A stretch of 64,000 bases of DNA. Source: Mytilus edulis. Its lineage: Eukaryota; Mollusca; Bivalvia; Mytilida; Mytilidae. The stretch covers positions 40,635,601 to 40,699,600 of the forward strand of contig NC_092356.1 of assembly GCF_963676685.1 (NCBI RefSeq). Direction: 5' to 3'. Below, one piece after another: positions 47,993 through 57,845 of this stretch. The notes beneath the pieces are model-generated. The model worked only from the letters and a program-made list of their open reading frames with translations, made no database searches and was not told where the DNA came from. A program made the translations under genes and the position numbers. How positions within the stretch are numbered: the first letter of the stretch is position 1; each line of letters starts with the position of its first letter.

Positions 47993-49170
47993 GCATTTTG
48001 GTAAGAAATAGTAGGGAGATAAAGGGTATTACTATAGATGCTACAGAATTTGTACTTTCTCAATATGCGGATAATACATCATTGATATTAGATGGCTCGC
48101 CAGAATCGCTCGATGCATCTCTTCGTGTTCTCCAATTGTATGCTGAAATCTCGGGACTTAAGATTAATATAGAAAAAACAAGTGTTATTTGGATAGGTAG
48201 CAAAAAACATAGCCAGGATCAAATTTGTGTAAAGTGGTGATTGAAATGGGGCTCCAGTACATTTAAGTTGCTTGGAATTACGTTTTCAGTCGACCTAGAT
48301 AGAATGATTAATTTAAATTATAGGCCAGTTTTAGATAATATAGACAACACTTTGAAAAAATGGTCAAAACAGTATCTCACCCCCTTTGGAAAGATTACCA
48401 TTTTAAAAACTTTGGTCATAGCTAAATTAAATCATCTGTTTCTATCTATCCCTAGTCCAGATGAGAATATGTTACGTAATTTAACAAATAAAATGTATGC
48501 TTTTATCTGGGATAATAAACCAGATAAGGTCAAGCGAGATCTTTTATGTCAAGATTATTATAAGGGTGGTTTAAAAATGCTAAATTTAAAAGCATTTATA
48601 CAGGGACTAAAACTTACATGGGTAAGACGTCTGTATAATTCGAACTCAAAGTGGGTGAGATTAGTCTCTATTGTGGAGCAAATAAATTTTATTGAAATAA
48701 GTTATATTGGGCCTATTAAAAGGTCAACAAATAAATTTTGGCAAGAAGTTTTTGATGCTTGGAAAACCCTTAATCAAATTAGAAAACCAAGATGTATTGA
48801 TGAAATTCTATCGTATTCTTTATGGGAGGTAGAAAACTTTAAAATTGGTGGTTCAAGAGTCTACTATAAAAACTGGGCAAATGCGGGAATTTGGACAGTA
48901 CAAGATTTGTTAGATGACCAAGGCAAAGTTATATCATTTCAAAATTTCCAACAATTATATCAATTTAGGCCAAATATTTTACATTATTATGGAATAGCGC
49001 ACTCGCTTAATAAGTGGTTAAACACGATCAATATTGAAGTAAAGGAGAAAAAAATTCATGCAATACTACCTTTTAACATAAGTATCTTTTTTGAATCAAA
49101 AAAAGGTTCAAGGGAAATGTACAAAGTATTGATTGAAAAATATGTTACATTTGCTGCAGTCTTAATATGA
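47977..49170 (+). pseudogene. LINE ORF2, end of reverse transcriptase and thumb
   Basis: MGEILGILVRNSREIKGI leads to SQYADNTSLILDG: motif C is YADN where active enzymes have (F/Y)ADD, so a catalytic Asp is lost. A stop codon at 48238-48240 splits the reading; the rest (KLLGITFSVDL, TPFGKITILKTLVIAKLNHL, then GGLKMLNLKAFIQGLKLTWV) is the usual LINE thumb region. Confidence 0.8.
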
Positions 49171-49735
49171 CTGGTATTAACTGGAAAAAAATAAACACTT
49201 CGTGTACAAAATATAGTAAAAGCACTAAGCTTTGCTGGTTCCAATATAGAACTATCCATAGAATTTTGGGGACTAATTCACTACTTTACAAGATGAAAAT
49301 AAATAGTAACAACATATGTACATTTTGTAAAGAAGGACCAGAGACCATAGAACATTTATTTTGGAGCTGTCCGATGGTTGCAAGTCTCTGGCATGCACTT
49401 AACATCTGGATTTTTGAAATGACAAATATTGAACTGCCTTTGAATATTATGATTATTTTATTTGGTATCTACGAAAATGTTAAATTGAATTTTGTTAAAA
49501 ATAAGATTATTCTACTTTCAAAATACTACATTTACAGAACAAAACTACAAGAAGTTTTGCCAAATCTAAATGCTTTATTTTTACAGAACAAAACTACAAG
49601 AAGTTTTGCCAAATCTAAATGCTTTAAAAAACTATTTAAAGGAACACTTGAACTTAGAAAAATACATTTCATTTAAAAACCTCTCTGTAGAGGAATATAA
49701 CAAATACTGGAGTCCCTGGGCCCCTATCATAGAAT
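49167..49735 (+). pseudogene. LINE ORF2 C-terminus with zinc-knuckle
   Basis: Contains CTFCKEGPETIEHLFWSC, the C-x2-C...H...C terminal motif of this LINE group. A 49-bp tandem duplication (49531-49579 repeated from 49580) changes the frame. Before it the frame of 49167 is used; after it the true end reads LSVEEYNKYWSPWAPIIE in another frame, with a stop near 49735. Confidence 0.75.
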
Positions 49736-49972
49736 AAATAATAAATGTTAAAATTTGATTGAAACACCACTTATGTATATTGCAAGAACACATAAGATTT
49801 CAATGTTATAAGATATTTATTTATTTTCAACCTATTATTGCACATCATATATATTCAATTGTTGTTTAATTATTTAATACTTCCTTTGTGTGAAAATGTC
49901 ATTCTGTATACCTTTGTTCATACACGTTGTGTTAATCTATTTGTTACATTAAAGAAAATTCATTATAAAAAA

Positions 49973-49992
49973 AAGAAATAAAACTTCACAAG
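49973..49992. repeat. Right target-site duplication of the LINE
   Basis: AAGAAATAAAACTTCACAAG, 19 of 20 bases equal to 43122-43141, directly after the A-rich tail. Confidence 0.7.
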
Positions 49993-50039
49993 TTGAAACA
50001 GTAACCTATATAGCTATAAATTAGAATAAAACTGATTTT

Positions 50040-50458
50040 CGATTGTAAAATTATTGCGTCATTACTTATTTCAGATTTTGAATCCCACAAGTGGCATGTG
50101 CTTTCGACTGCCATTTTTTATTGACTAAGATAGACAGTTTTCGTGCCTAAGTTCGGATTGTTCTCTGCGGACACTCCGGTTTCTTCTACTAGTAACACCT
50201 GGCTTGCATTGAAAAAGCTAATAGTGATTAAAGTAGCGTTAAATAGCAAAAGTCAATCATTACTTATCTCGGACGTTTTCTACACAAATGATATCAATTG
50301 TTAAACAAGAATCTATCAAATAGAACTTTTATATCACTAAAACAATTTGTCTGCCTCACTCAACAATCAATCTGCATGATATTTGTAATATTTGCCACTG
50401 AACATGAGGCAGTGTTAAAAAAAATACTGTTTTTGAATACTTTAAAATCAAATACAGT
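50040..50458. repeat. Duplicated segment, copy 1
   Basis: Matches 52740-53152 in the same orientation: gtgctttcgactgcca, gttttctacacaaatgat, atatcactaaaacaat and acatgaggcag occur in both in order. The copies lie 2.7 kb apart. Confidence 0.8.
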
Positions 50459-51440
50459 TATACCTTTATACATTTACATCGATAGTTATGGTTAAAGATA
50501 AATTTTAAAAAATACAATGAAGGGGTTTTGAGGATAAATCAATATAGCCATAGAGGTTGGGTTTGCGCTTTACGGTCATTTTGTCTATCCTATGTTAACC
50601 TTCTCTGTAAGATTTAAACTTAATTAAACTTTTTCAAGTTTTGTTAGTTCGTTTTCTTACTTTATGTCGACATCCGTATATATAAACTATCTATTTTTTT
50701 AATTATGGAAAAGGGTGTGTTTCTGTCCAATAATTGAGCAATTTCAATGAATTAGTCGTTAGATCTCGTTTTGATTGCATCATTCGGTAGCTAAGCAGAC
50801 ATGTCCTTATGGGTCCAAAAGTTGATTCATTGACAGACTTTGTAAAGATCCTATGTGAAAATATGACAAAAAAACATCTATAGAGATATGTCCCTGCTAA
50901 ACTTAGATCTATAGGTTTAAGCTCTTGAGTTCCCAGTGAATATTTTTTTACGTTCACCTATTTTAGGTATACAATTACTAAATCACCCGAAAGTTCAAAA
51001 TCTGACGCACATCTTGACATGTACTCGGTTGTTTATCTGTTCTGATCTGGTTAGACAAGAAATGAAGTCATTAGGCGCATAGGAAAAGTCTCACTTTTAA
51101 AGCTGCGGTTTTTCTATTACGCGTTTTAAATAGACACAGTTGCCTGTCATTCAACTTTGACAAATAGTTCCACAATCCCAGCATAACAGCTTCAAAGAAA
51201 ACAAATGGTGAAATAATTCACTGCAAAAGAAATAACACAACTAATAATTCTATGCCATGCATTTTGTACGAAAAGACAGAGTAATGATAGTTACATACAT
51301 AAGAATGACAGGAACTATATTTTAAGACAACCGAATACGAGCGACTAAACATGTCATTTGTGAAAAAAAGACCATTTATTCTTTTTTCTATTTCGTTCTT
51401 AGATCTTCTCTAATGCTTTTCTCACTATTAAGCATGCAAT
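50459..51440. other. No gene seen
   Basis: No supported coding sequence or recognised repeat. Confidence 0.4.
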
Positions 51441-51838
51441 AACATCTTAATTGCATGTGCAAAAATAGATATGTGCATCAAAAAGAAGTTGGCTAAATGT
51501 CAATGATACAGCAACATAACGACGAAAATATAACCATAAAAGAGGGGCGAAAGATACCAAAGGAACAGTCAAACTCATAAATCTAAAACAAACTGACAAC
51601 GCCATGGCTAAAAATGAAAAAGACAAACAGAAAAACAATAGTACACATGACACAACATAGAAAACTAAAGAATAAACAACACGAACCCCACCAAAAACTA
51701 GGGGTGATCTCAGGTGCTCCGGAAGAGTAAGCAGATCCTGCTCCACATGTGGCACCCGTCGTGTTGCTTATGTGATTACAAATCCGGTAAATAGTCTAAT
51801 TCGGTAGGTCACATTCATGAAAGGGAAGGGGATTGTTG
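51441..51838 (-). mobile_element. 3' part of the reverse-transcriptase element (minus)
   Basis: On the minus strand this follows the RT frame. It contains the tail block around cacatgtggcacccgtcgtg that is repeated at 56473-56640. The 102-codon open frame here (51447-51755) is untranslated-region sequence and not a gene. Confidence 0.6.
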
Positions 51839-52570
51839 TTACGACGTAAGGAACATATCCGATATCATTTGTGAAACGGTTATTCCATAACGGTCAACCA
51901 ACTCGTGATGGCGTCCGTAAAATTTACGAAGGGATGATTTCAACTTCACCATTTGGAACTCTTGGTTTAATAGCTTCCTTGTGAGCAGTAACTCTCTATC
52001 AAGAAAATCATGATAGGAAATGCAAGCACGGGAATATCGTATCAATTGGGAGATATATACCCCGTATGCAGGTACTGCTGGAATGTTGCTACTTAGAAAT
52101 AGAAAATTCACAATTGGAAAGCTGAAATCATCTCTTTTGTCGTAAAGTTTTGTTTTCAACCGACTCTCATTGTCAATTTCTAGATGTAAGTCAAGATATG
52201 AAGCCCACTTAACTGTATCTGTAGTATCCTTTATCTCCAATTCGATGGGATAGAATCGTTCCACAAAGTCACCAAATTTTGAATTGTTTAGTGAAAGAAC
52301 GTCATCTATATAGCGGAAAGTAGAGTTAAAGGATATTGCTAACTTCTTATCTTTCTTCCTAAGAAGTTCCTGCATGAAGTCAGCCTCATAATAATAAAGA
52401 AACAAGTCGGCAAGTAGAGGGGCACAGTTTGTTCCCATTGGGATGCCGACAGTCTGTTGGAAAACACGTCCTCCGAACGTTACAAATATGTTGTCAATCA
52501 AGAAATCAAGCATCTTGATAATATCATAAGACACGTTTGTGGTAAAAACAGATGCGAGTTTTCATCAATG
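51839..52570 (-). pseudogene. Reverse transcriptase fragment, 5' truncated, Penelope-like type uncertain
   Basis: The minus strand encodes about 231 residues after an upstream stop. Motif B is QTVGIPMGTNCAPLLADLFL, motif C is FRYIDDVLSLNN with both catalytic Asp, and then SYLDLHLEIDN and LKTKLYDKRDDFSFPIVNF follow. The palm motif-A region and fingers are missing because the copy starts at about 52560. No GIY-YIG, integrase or RNase H was seen nearby. The GIPMGTNCAP form recalls the RT group used by Penelope-like elements, from memory. Many near-identical copies are expected in the genome. Confidence 0.72.
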
Positions 52571-52739
52571 AGACAGCATCATAGTAACAAAAGATATTAT
52601 GATATTCACTTGACCGATGCTACCATTTGTTGTTTTTCTCAAATTTTTCTAAAACCTGATATCTTTAATTTACACAATGGTTACACAACAACAAAACTGT
52701 ATATAGAACAAAAATTGTAGACAGTAAAGAAAAGTTTCT

Positions 52740-53152
52740 TTCGTTAGGAAAATTATTGCTTCATTCATAATTACAGATTTTAAACCCCGCACGTGAAAGG
52801 TGCTTTCGACTCCAATTTGTATTGACAAGGATAGCCAATTTTCGTCCCTACGGACGGATAGTTCTCTGTGTACACTGCGGTTTCTTCCACTAATAAAAAC
52901 TAATTGCCATGAAAAAGCCAATAGTGATGAAAGTGGCGTTAAATAGAAAAAAAAACAATCATTGTTTGTTTTAGACGTTTTCTACACAAATGATTGATTG
53001 TTAAATAAGAATCTATCCAAAAAACTTGTATATCACTAAAACAATGTGTCTGCCTCACAAAACAATTTATAAGCATGATATCTGTAATATTTGCCATCGA
53101 ACATGAGGCAGCGTATGATAAAATAATGTTTTTGAATACTTTGAAATTAGAT
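52740..53152. repeat. Duplicated segment, copy 2
   Basis: Second copy of 50040-50458. It ends exactly where the LHRN-family retroelement tail begins, so that insertion interrupted it. Confidence 0.8.
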
Positions 53153-53930
53153 AAAATTGAGAATGGAAATGGGGAATGTGTCAAAGAGACAACAACCCGA
53201 CCAAATAAAAAACAACAGCAGAGGGTCACCAACAGGTCTTCAATGTAGCGAGAAATTCCCGCACCCGGAGGCGTCCTTCAGCTGGCCCCTAAACAAATAT
53301 ATACTAGTCCAGTGATAATGAACGCCATATTAATTTCTAAATTGTACACAAGAAACTAAAATTAAAATAATACAAGATTAACAAAGGCCAGAGGCTCCTG
53401 ACTTGGGACAGGCGCAAAAATGCGGCGGGGTTAAACATGTTTGTGAGATCTCAACCCTCCCCCTATACCTTTAACCAATGTAGAAAAGTAAACGCATAAC
53501 AATACGCACATTAAAATTCAGTTCAAGAGAAGTCCGATTCTGATGTCAGAAGATGTAACCAAAGAAAATAAAAAAAATGACAATAATACATAAATAACAA
53601 CAGACTTCTATCAGTTTACTGACATGCCAGCTCCAGACTTCAATTAAACTGACTGAAAGATTATGATTTCATCATATGAACATCAGGCACAATCCTTCCC
53701 GTTAGGGGTTTAGTATCATACCATCATAACATATATGAGACGAACATAACCCGTGTCATGCCAACAACTGATTTTAGAATAAATGTATTTAGTTCCGATG
53801 CAAAGACCTTATCAGTGACTCAATACTAACGCCAAAATATGCAATCTTTAATGACTTGACAGCAGTATCGTAATTATATCCTTTCTTAATAAGTCTATTC
53901 AAAGGTTTTGTAAGTTTCTGAGGTGATTTA
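53150..53930 (-). mobile_element. Retroelement 3' end, family LHRN (minus), longest copy
   Basis: On the minus strand the last 43 codons of an ORF are open: SPQKLTKPLNRLIKKGYNYD to SLIRSLHRN, stop at 53789-53791. About 640 bp of 3' untranslated sequence follows, ending in ATTCTCAATTTTAT. Compared with 22890-23605 and 13016-13335 the three copies share the 3' end and differ at the 5' end. Confidence 0.72.
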
Positions 53931-53989
53931 GAGATACATTTTTACCTAAAGACATTTACGCTGCTAGTAAAAGTTAAAAAAAAATAATG

Positions 53990-54180
53990 AGAGGTTTAAC
54001 TAGCTATAAAACCAGGCAGTTTGATCCGACATTTGCTTCATAAGAAAATGCATTTACCAAGTCAGGAATATGACAGTTGTTATCCATTTGTTTTATGTGT
54101 TTGAGCGTTTGATTTTTCCATTTGATTAGGGACTTTCCTTAATTTTTAAATTTTCATCGGCGTTTATCCTTTAGTCTATT
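53990..54180. repeat. Dispersed repeat (GATTAGGGACTTTCC family)
   Basis: Matches the second half of 42620-42975 in the same orientation. Confidence 0.65.
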
Positions 54181-54819
54181 CGTTCTTTAATCTTCTTTAA
54201 TGCTATAATCGCTTTATCAAGCATGAAATAACACGTTTTCTAATACCTTTTTTAATACATCGTAATATACAATGCTAAAAAAATATCACCTTAAGGTTTT
54301 TAATCAATATTCAAAAGGCTAGGAATCTATAATACCGAATATAGAATATACATAGATACTTGTTTGTACCAAACTGACCAGTACGTATGATGTTGGTGTC
54401 ATATTATGAACGAGCGTAAATGTAATGTTGGTACTTACACTGATGTTTAAATTACACGTTTCAGTTTTATAGAAGTTAATGTACACATATTCTGAGAGTC
54501 TTTGTTATACATGCACATGTCAATGTTTACATTTTCAAATATTGATTCTTATAATCTGTTAAATAAATGGTTGAATGTGTACTTTGAAAAAATGTGATTT
54601 TGCTGTAATTTACCAAAGGTAGGCTAGACTTAACAAATGATTAAACTGCTTTGAAATGTTTATTAAAGATACCTTCTGTTTGTATTTATTCTTACTTGAA
54701 GATCAAATGCGATACAATTCAGTACACTTTGAAGACACTTATGGTTATCATAAGTATAAAATCTTCTACATAAAATGAAAATTAAAACCACATAAACGAA
54801 GATGTATTATGTAAAAAGT
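54181..54819. other. No gene seen
   Basis: AT-rich spacer. Confidence 0.4.
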
Positions 54820-55040
54820 AAAATCACAAAAATACTGAACTCAGAGGAAAATCAATTTGAAAAGTCCATAATCACATGGCAAAATCAAAAAACAAAACGC
54901 ATCAAAAACGAATGGACAAGAACTGTCATATTCCTGACTTGGTACAGGCATTTTCAAATGTAGAAAATGGTGGATTAAACCTGGTTCTATAGCGCTAACC
55001 CTCTCACTTTAATAACAGTCTCATCAAATTCCGCTACATT
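54820..55040. repeat. Dispersed repeat (same family, reverse orientation)
   Basis: Reverse complement of 53990-54180 and 42770-42975 (cacaaaaatactgaact, ggacaagaactgtcatattc). With 53990 it forms a divergent pair about 0.8 kb apart. Confidence 0.65.
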
Positions 55041-55341
55041 TACATGATGCGTTAAATAAATAGTCACAATTAATAAAATAGTCAAAATATGGGTACATCA
55101 GTCATCATCGTATAACAACTTAACAGGACACAAAAACATCTACTATCTACGAACACATGGATTGATTTGAGTGTCTGACGTCAGAAAAATTATATACGTC
55201 ACATAAATTTGTCGTTCAATGTGCATACAAACAATTTTAAAATCTATATAGACAATGTACGTATACAGGGTAAGATTAATTGTTTTTCTATTCAATCTGA
55301 AGGTTGACATTCTAAAAAAACATAAGGGCACATATATAATT

Positions 55342-55530
55342 ATGGCATCCACTCCATTTGAGTTAGGGTGTTTGACATGTACAGTCATTGTTGTCCTTGC
55401 TTTTTTGTTTGGTTTACTTATACCGCTCAAAAGTATTCTTGATAATGATACTATTTCTATTGCATATCAATGCGAATTGAAGAATGCATTTGCAGTTGAG
55501 AAGCAAGATAAAAAGTATGACACTTCGTGA
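55342..55530 (+). CDS. Possible small single-pass membrane protein
   Basis: 62 codons from ATG 55342, starting MASTPFELGCLTCTVIVVLA, with one hydrophobic stretch (about residues 9-29) and a charged C-terminus (EKQDKKYDTS). No family recognised. It converges on the UDP-galactopyranose mutase relic, whose 3' end is 86 bases away. No nearby AATAAA and no known homolog, so it may be chance. Confidence 0.25.
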   Translation: MASTPFELGCLTCTVIVVLAFLFGLLIPLKSILDNDTISIAYQCELKNAFAVEKQDKKYDTS

Positions 55531-55616
55531 GCAGTATGTATAAACTCTGAAATATAATATTTCTACTTTTTATTGCGTATCAGATTTATCTAAAAGCAGC
55601 GTAAAATGCTGTATAA

Positions 55617-56472
55617 TTATACAGAAAAAATAGAGTCACAATACTCAAGTGCATTCAAAATTGATTGATCCATATTAAAATATTTATAACTGGCTAGTCG
55701 TCCAACAAAATGTATATTTCTCTCCTTCTCTGCTAAAGCTTTATATTGTTCATACAGTTCCATATTTCTTTTGTTTGGAACAGGATAGTAGGGATCACCA
55801 TCGCTACATGTTGTCTCCGAGATAATCGTGGTGTGTGGCGAATCTTGATTGAGGAGATGTTTGTATTCTATTATCCTGGTAAATGGAGTTTCGGGACCTA
55901 GATGATTAACGTGAGCACATGGCTGGAAGAATTTAGTATTCTTCAAGCGTTGAATTTCAAAGTTTACGGATCTATACTCTAATTTAGGGTAGCAAACATT
56001 TGTGAAGAAATCATCAATATGTCCAGAATATATAATGGTACAGTTGGAGATAGTAGAAGAATCAATGCCAAAATAGTCACATGACAGGCGTACTGTTATA
56101 TTTTCACGGTCAAGGATGTTTTCGAGAATTTTTGTATAACCATCAGTAGGAAGTGCTTGATATTTGTCACTGAAGTAACGGTCATCGAAATAATTTCTTA
56201 CTGGTACATGTATTATAGCTAACACTGATGCATCCAATTCCTCTGGGTACCTCTTCCATTGTTTAAATGTATAATGCTTAAATATTTTTTCATACAAGGT
56301 TTCATCTACCCTTGGCGTGGCCATTTGATATCCATTATCAATATGTTCATGCTTCAATTGGTTTCAGGACAACCAGTCATCTGCTTCTTGTTGATTTGTT
56401 AAATGCTGTCCACATAACATATTAATAGTTGTTATGTTTGGTGGCAATGGTATGTATTGTCCATCAATTACT
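55617..56472 (-). pseudogene. GLF: UDP-galactopyranose mutase, C-terminal two thirds, disrupted
   Basis: The minus strand encodes a clear UGM (UDP-Galp to UDP-Galf, flavin-dependent, EC 5.4.99.9). Readable pieces are GQYIPLPPNITTINML, RVDETLYEKIFKHYTFKQW, KRYPEELDASV, DDRYFSDKYQALPTDGYTK, IIYSGHIDDFF, LEYRSVNFE, TRIIEYKH, PYYPVPN and the hallmark FVGRLASYKYFNMDQSILNA. The conserved Arg of FVGR, Tyr of YKY and Asp of MDQ are kept. One in-frame TGA (about 56364-56366) separates the first 38 readable codons from the 246-codon remainder. The N-terminal FAD-binding glycine motif is absent: at 56473 the sequence changes to a retroelement tail. Vertebrates lack UGM, while several invertebrates, fungi and protists have it. 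A real intron at 56473 (TTGCTTAG) is possible but does not remove the TGA. Confidence 0.8.
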
Positions 56473-56640
56473 AAGCAACACAAACCCCATCAAAAACTGG
56501 GGAGGGGGGTGATGTCAGGTGCTTCGGAAGGGTAAGCAGATCCTGGTACACATGTGGCACCCGTCGTGTTGCTTTTTATTAAAAATCCGGTATATAGTCT
56601 AATTCAGTGAGTAACATTCGTGAAAAGGGAAGTGTATTGT
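56473..56640 (-). mobile_element. Retroelement tail fragment truncating the UGM sequence
   Basis: Matches 51650-51830 (aggtgct-cggaag, agcagatcctg, cacatgtggcacccgtcgtg, attacaaatccggta or similar). Only the 3' untranslated block is present, with no RT. Confidence 0.7.
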
Positions 56641-56689
56641 AAGGAAGGTGAAAAAGACAATATGCAATAACATTATAGTTAACAGTATA

Positions 56690-56870
56690 CATGTGATCTT
56701 GTACAAGTGTTTTGTGAGTTTATTTACAACCACTGGGTCGATGCCACTGCTGGTGGAATATGACCAAATATTTATTCCCTGAGGGTATCACTAGCCCCAG
56801 TAGTCATCACTTCTATGTTGTCATGAATTATCATTGCGTTTTGAAATACTAAGGGTTTTCTACCTCAGGA
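56690..56870. repeat. Fragment of the 356-bp tandem family, reverse orientation
   Basis: tttacaaccactgggtcgat and the following bases are the reverse complement of the atcgacccagtggtgtaaat part of the array units. It is an isolated single fragment. Confidence 0.6.
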
Positions 56871-57208
56871 ATAGATAACATTAGAACAGTACACGAATTT
56901 ACAACGAACGTTGTTAACGACAAAAACATAGTACAAAGAGAATGAATCGTGCAGTGTGAAAATTCTGAGGTCAGTAAATGTCTGTATTATGTATTTCAAA
57001 CAATGCCATCACAAAATACTCCGTCGCAATTTCTTTACTGCGTTACCTAACCTAACTTCCCATACGACGAAAACTCCGTTATTTTGACAACATTGGGTAA
57101 ATTTCCATGAACTACAGATTTATAAAGCTCTATATAGAATGAATTCAATATACAAATATATTTTTTTAGAGGAAAAAAGGTTTACTAAACAAACATTACA
57201 TATATAAC

Positions 57209-57331
57209 ACATAGCTGAGAGGGTGATAGAGCAGATATTACCCGGGAAAACATTGTCAATCACGCCGAAGCCAAGGTTGACAATACTTTTTCGAGGGGTA
57301 ACAATCTGGTCTATCACCCTCTCAGCTATGT
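57209..57331. repeat. 123-bp palindromic hairpin element
   Basis: Arms of 22 perfectly paired bases (ACATAGCTGAGAGGGTGATA start; the right arm ends at 57331) continue as an imperfect stem (cagatattaccc / ggggtaacaatctg) to the centre. Both strands have short open frames that mirror each other (..SITLSAMC), an artefact of the palindrome. A degenerate relative (gagagggtaac..) lies at 57580-57660. Likely a foldback MITE. Confidence 0.8.
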
Positions 57332-57845
57332 GTCATTTAATGTATTATACTGAATGTCCTATCATCATTGTCTTTTACAGATTTAATTATTTTAAAAGTT
57401 TTTTCAATGACAACGTTACGGGTATTATAAAAAATAACAAAACTTAATATAAGCAAGAGGTTTTTTTTTATTGTCAAATAATAAATTATGAGTCAAAACG
57501 TAGAACTTAAGCATTGTATTTAAATACTTGATGTAAATTCAATTCATTGTCCTTTAAATAATCGAGTTTTGATTTATCATGACGAGAGGGTAACATTAAA
57601 ACAAAATTGTCACCCGCTCAGCAATGTGATAGAATACACACCCTCGTATAAGCCAATCAAAACCTGGCATTTTAACGTGAAGTGTAATAAATATTAATAT
57701 CTAATTATCGATTATTACCGCGACTGGTGTGAAATTTTATGACATATTCTATAATAGTGTGTAATTTCCAGTGCTATTCAGTCTCAATTTTGTAGAAATT
57801 CAATAAAAATCTACATCATATTTATATAGCAATCTATTAGTATAT

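Larger units (their letters stand above)
43142..49972 (+). mobile_element. L1/Tx1-like LINE, inactive, flanked by a 20-bp direct repeat
   Basis: The order is ORF1-like coiled-coil protein, a 2.3-kb spacer holding an inserted dispersed repeat, then ORF2 with endonuclease, reverse transcriptase and C-terminal zinc-knuckle, and a short A-rich tail (attataaaaaaaag). The direct repeat of 19/20 bases on either side fits target-primed insertion. ORF1 begins only seven bases after the left repeat, so the 5' end is probably truncated. Several frameshifts and stops, and a changed catalytic motif, make it non-autonomous. Confidence 0.8.

Noticed and set aside
51447..51755. 102-codon hydrophobic minus-strand ORF
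   Set aside because: Lies in the 3' part of the RT element; similar tail sequence at 56473 does not keep the frame.
57223..57447. Mirror-image ORFs ending in SITLSAMC
   Set aside because: Produced by the palindrome at 57209-57331 being read on both strands.
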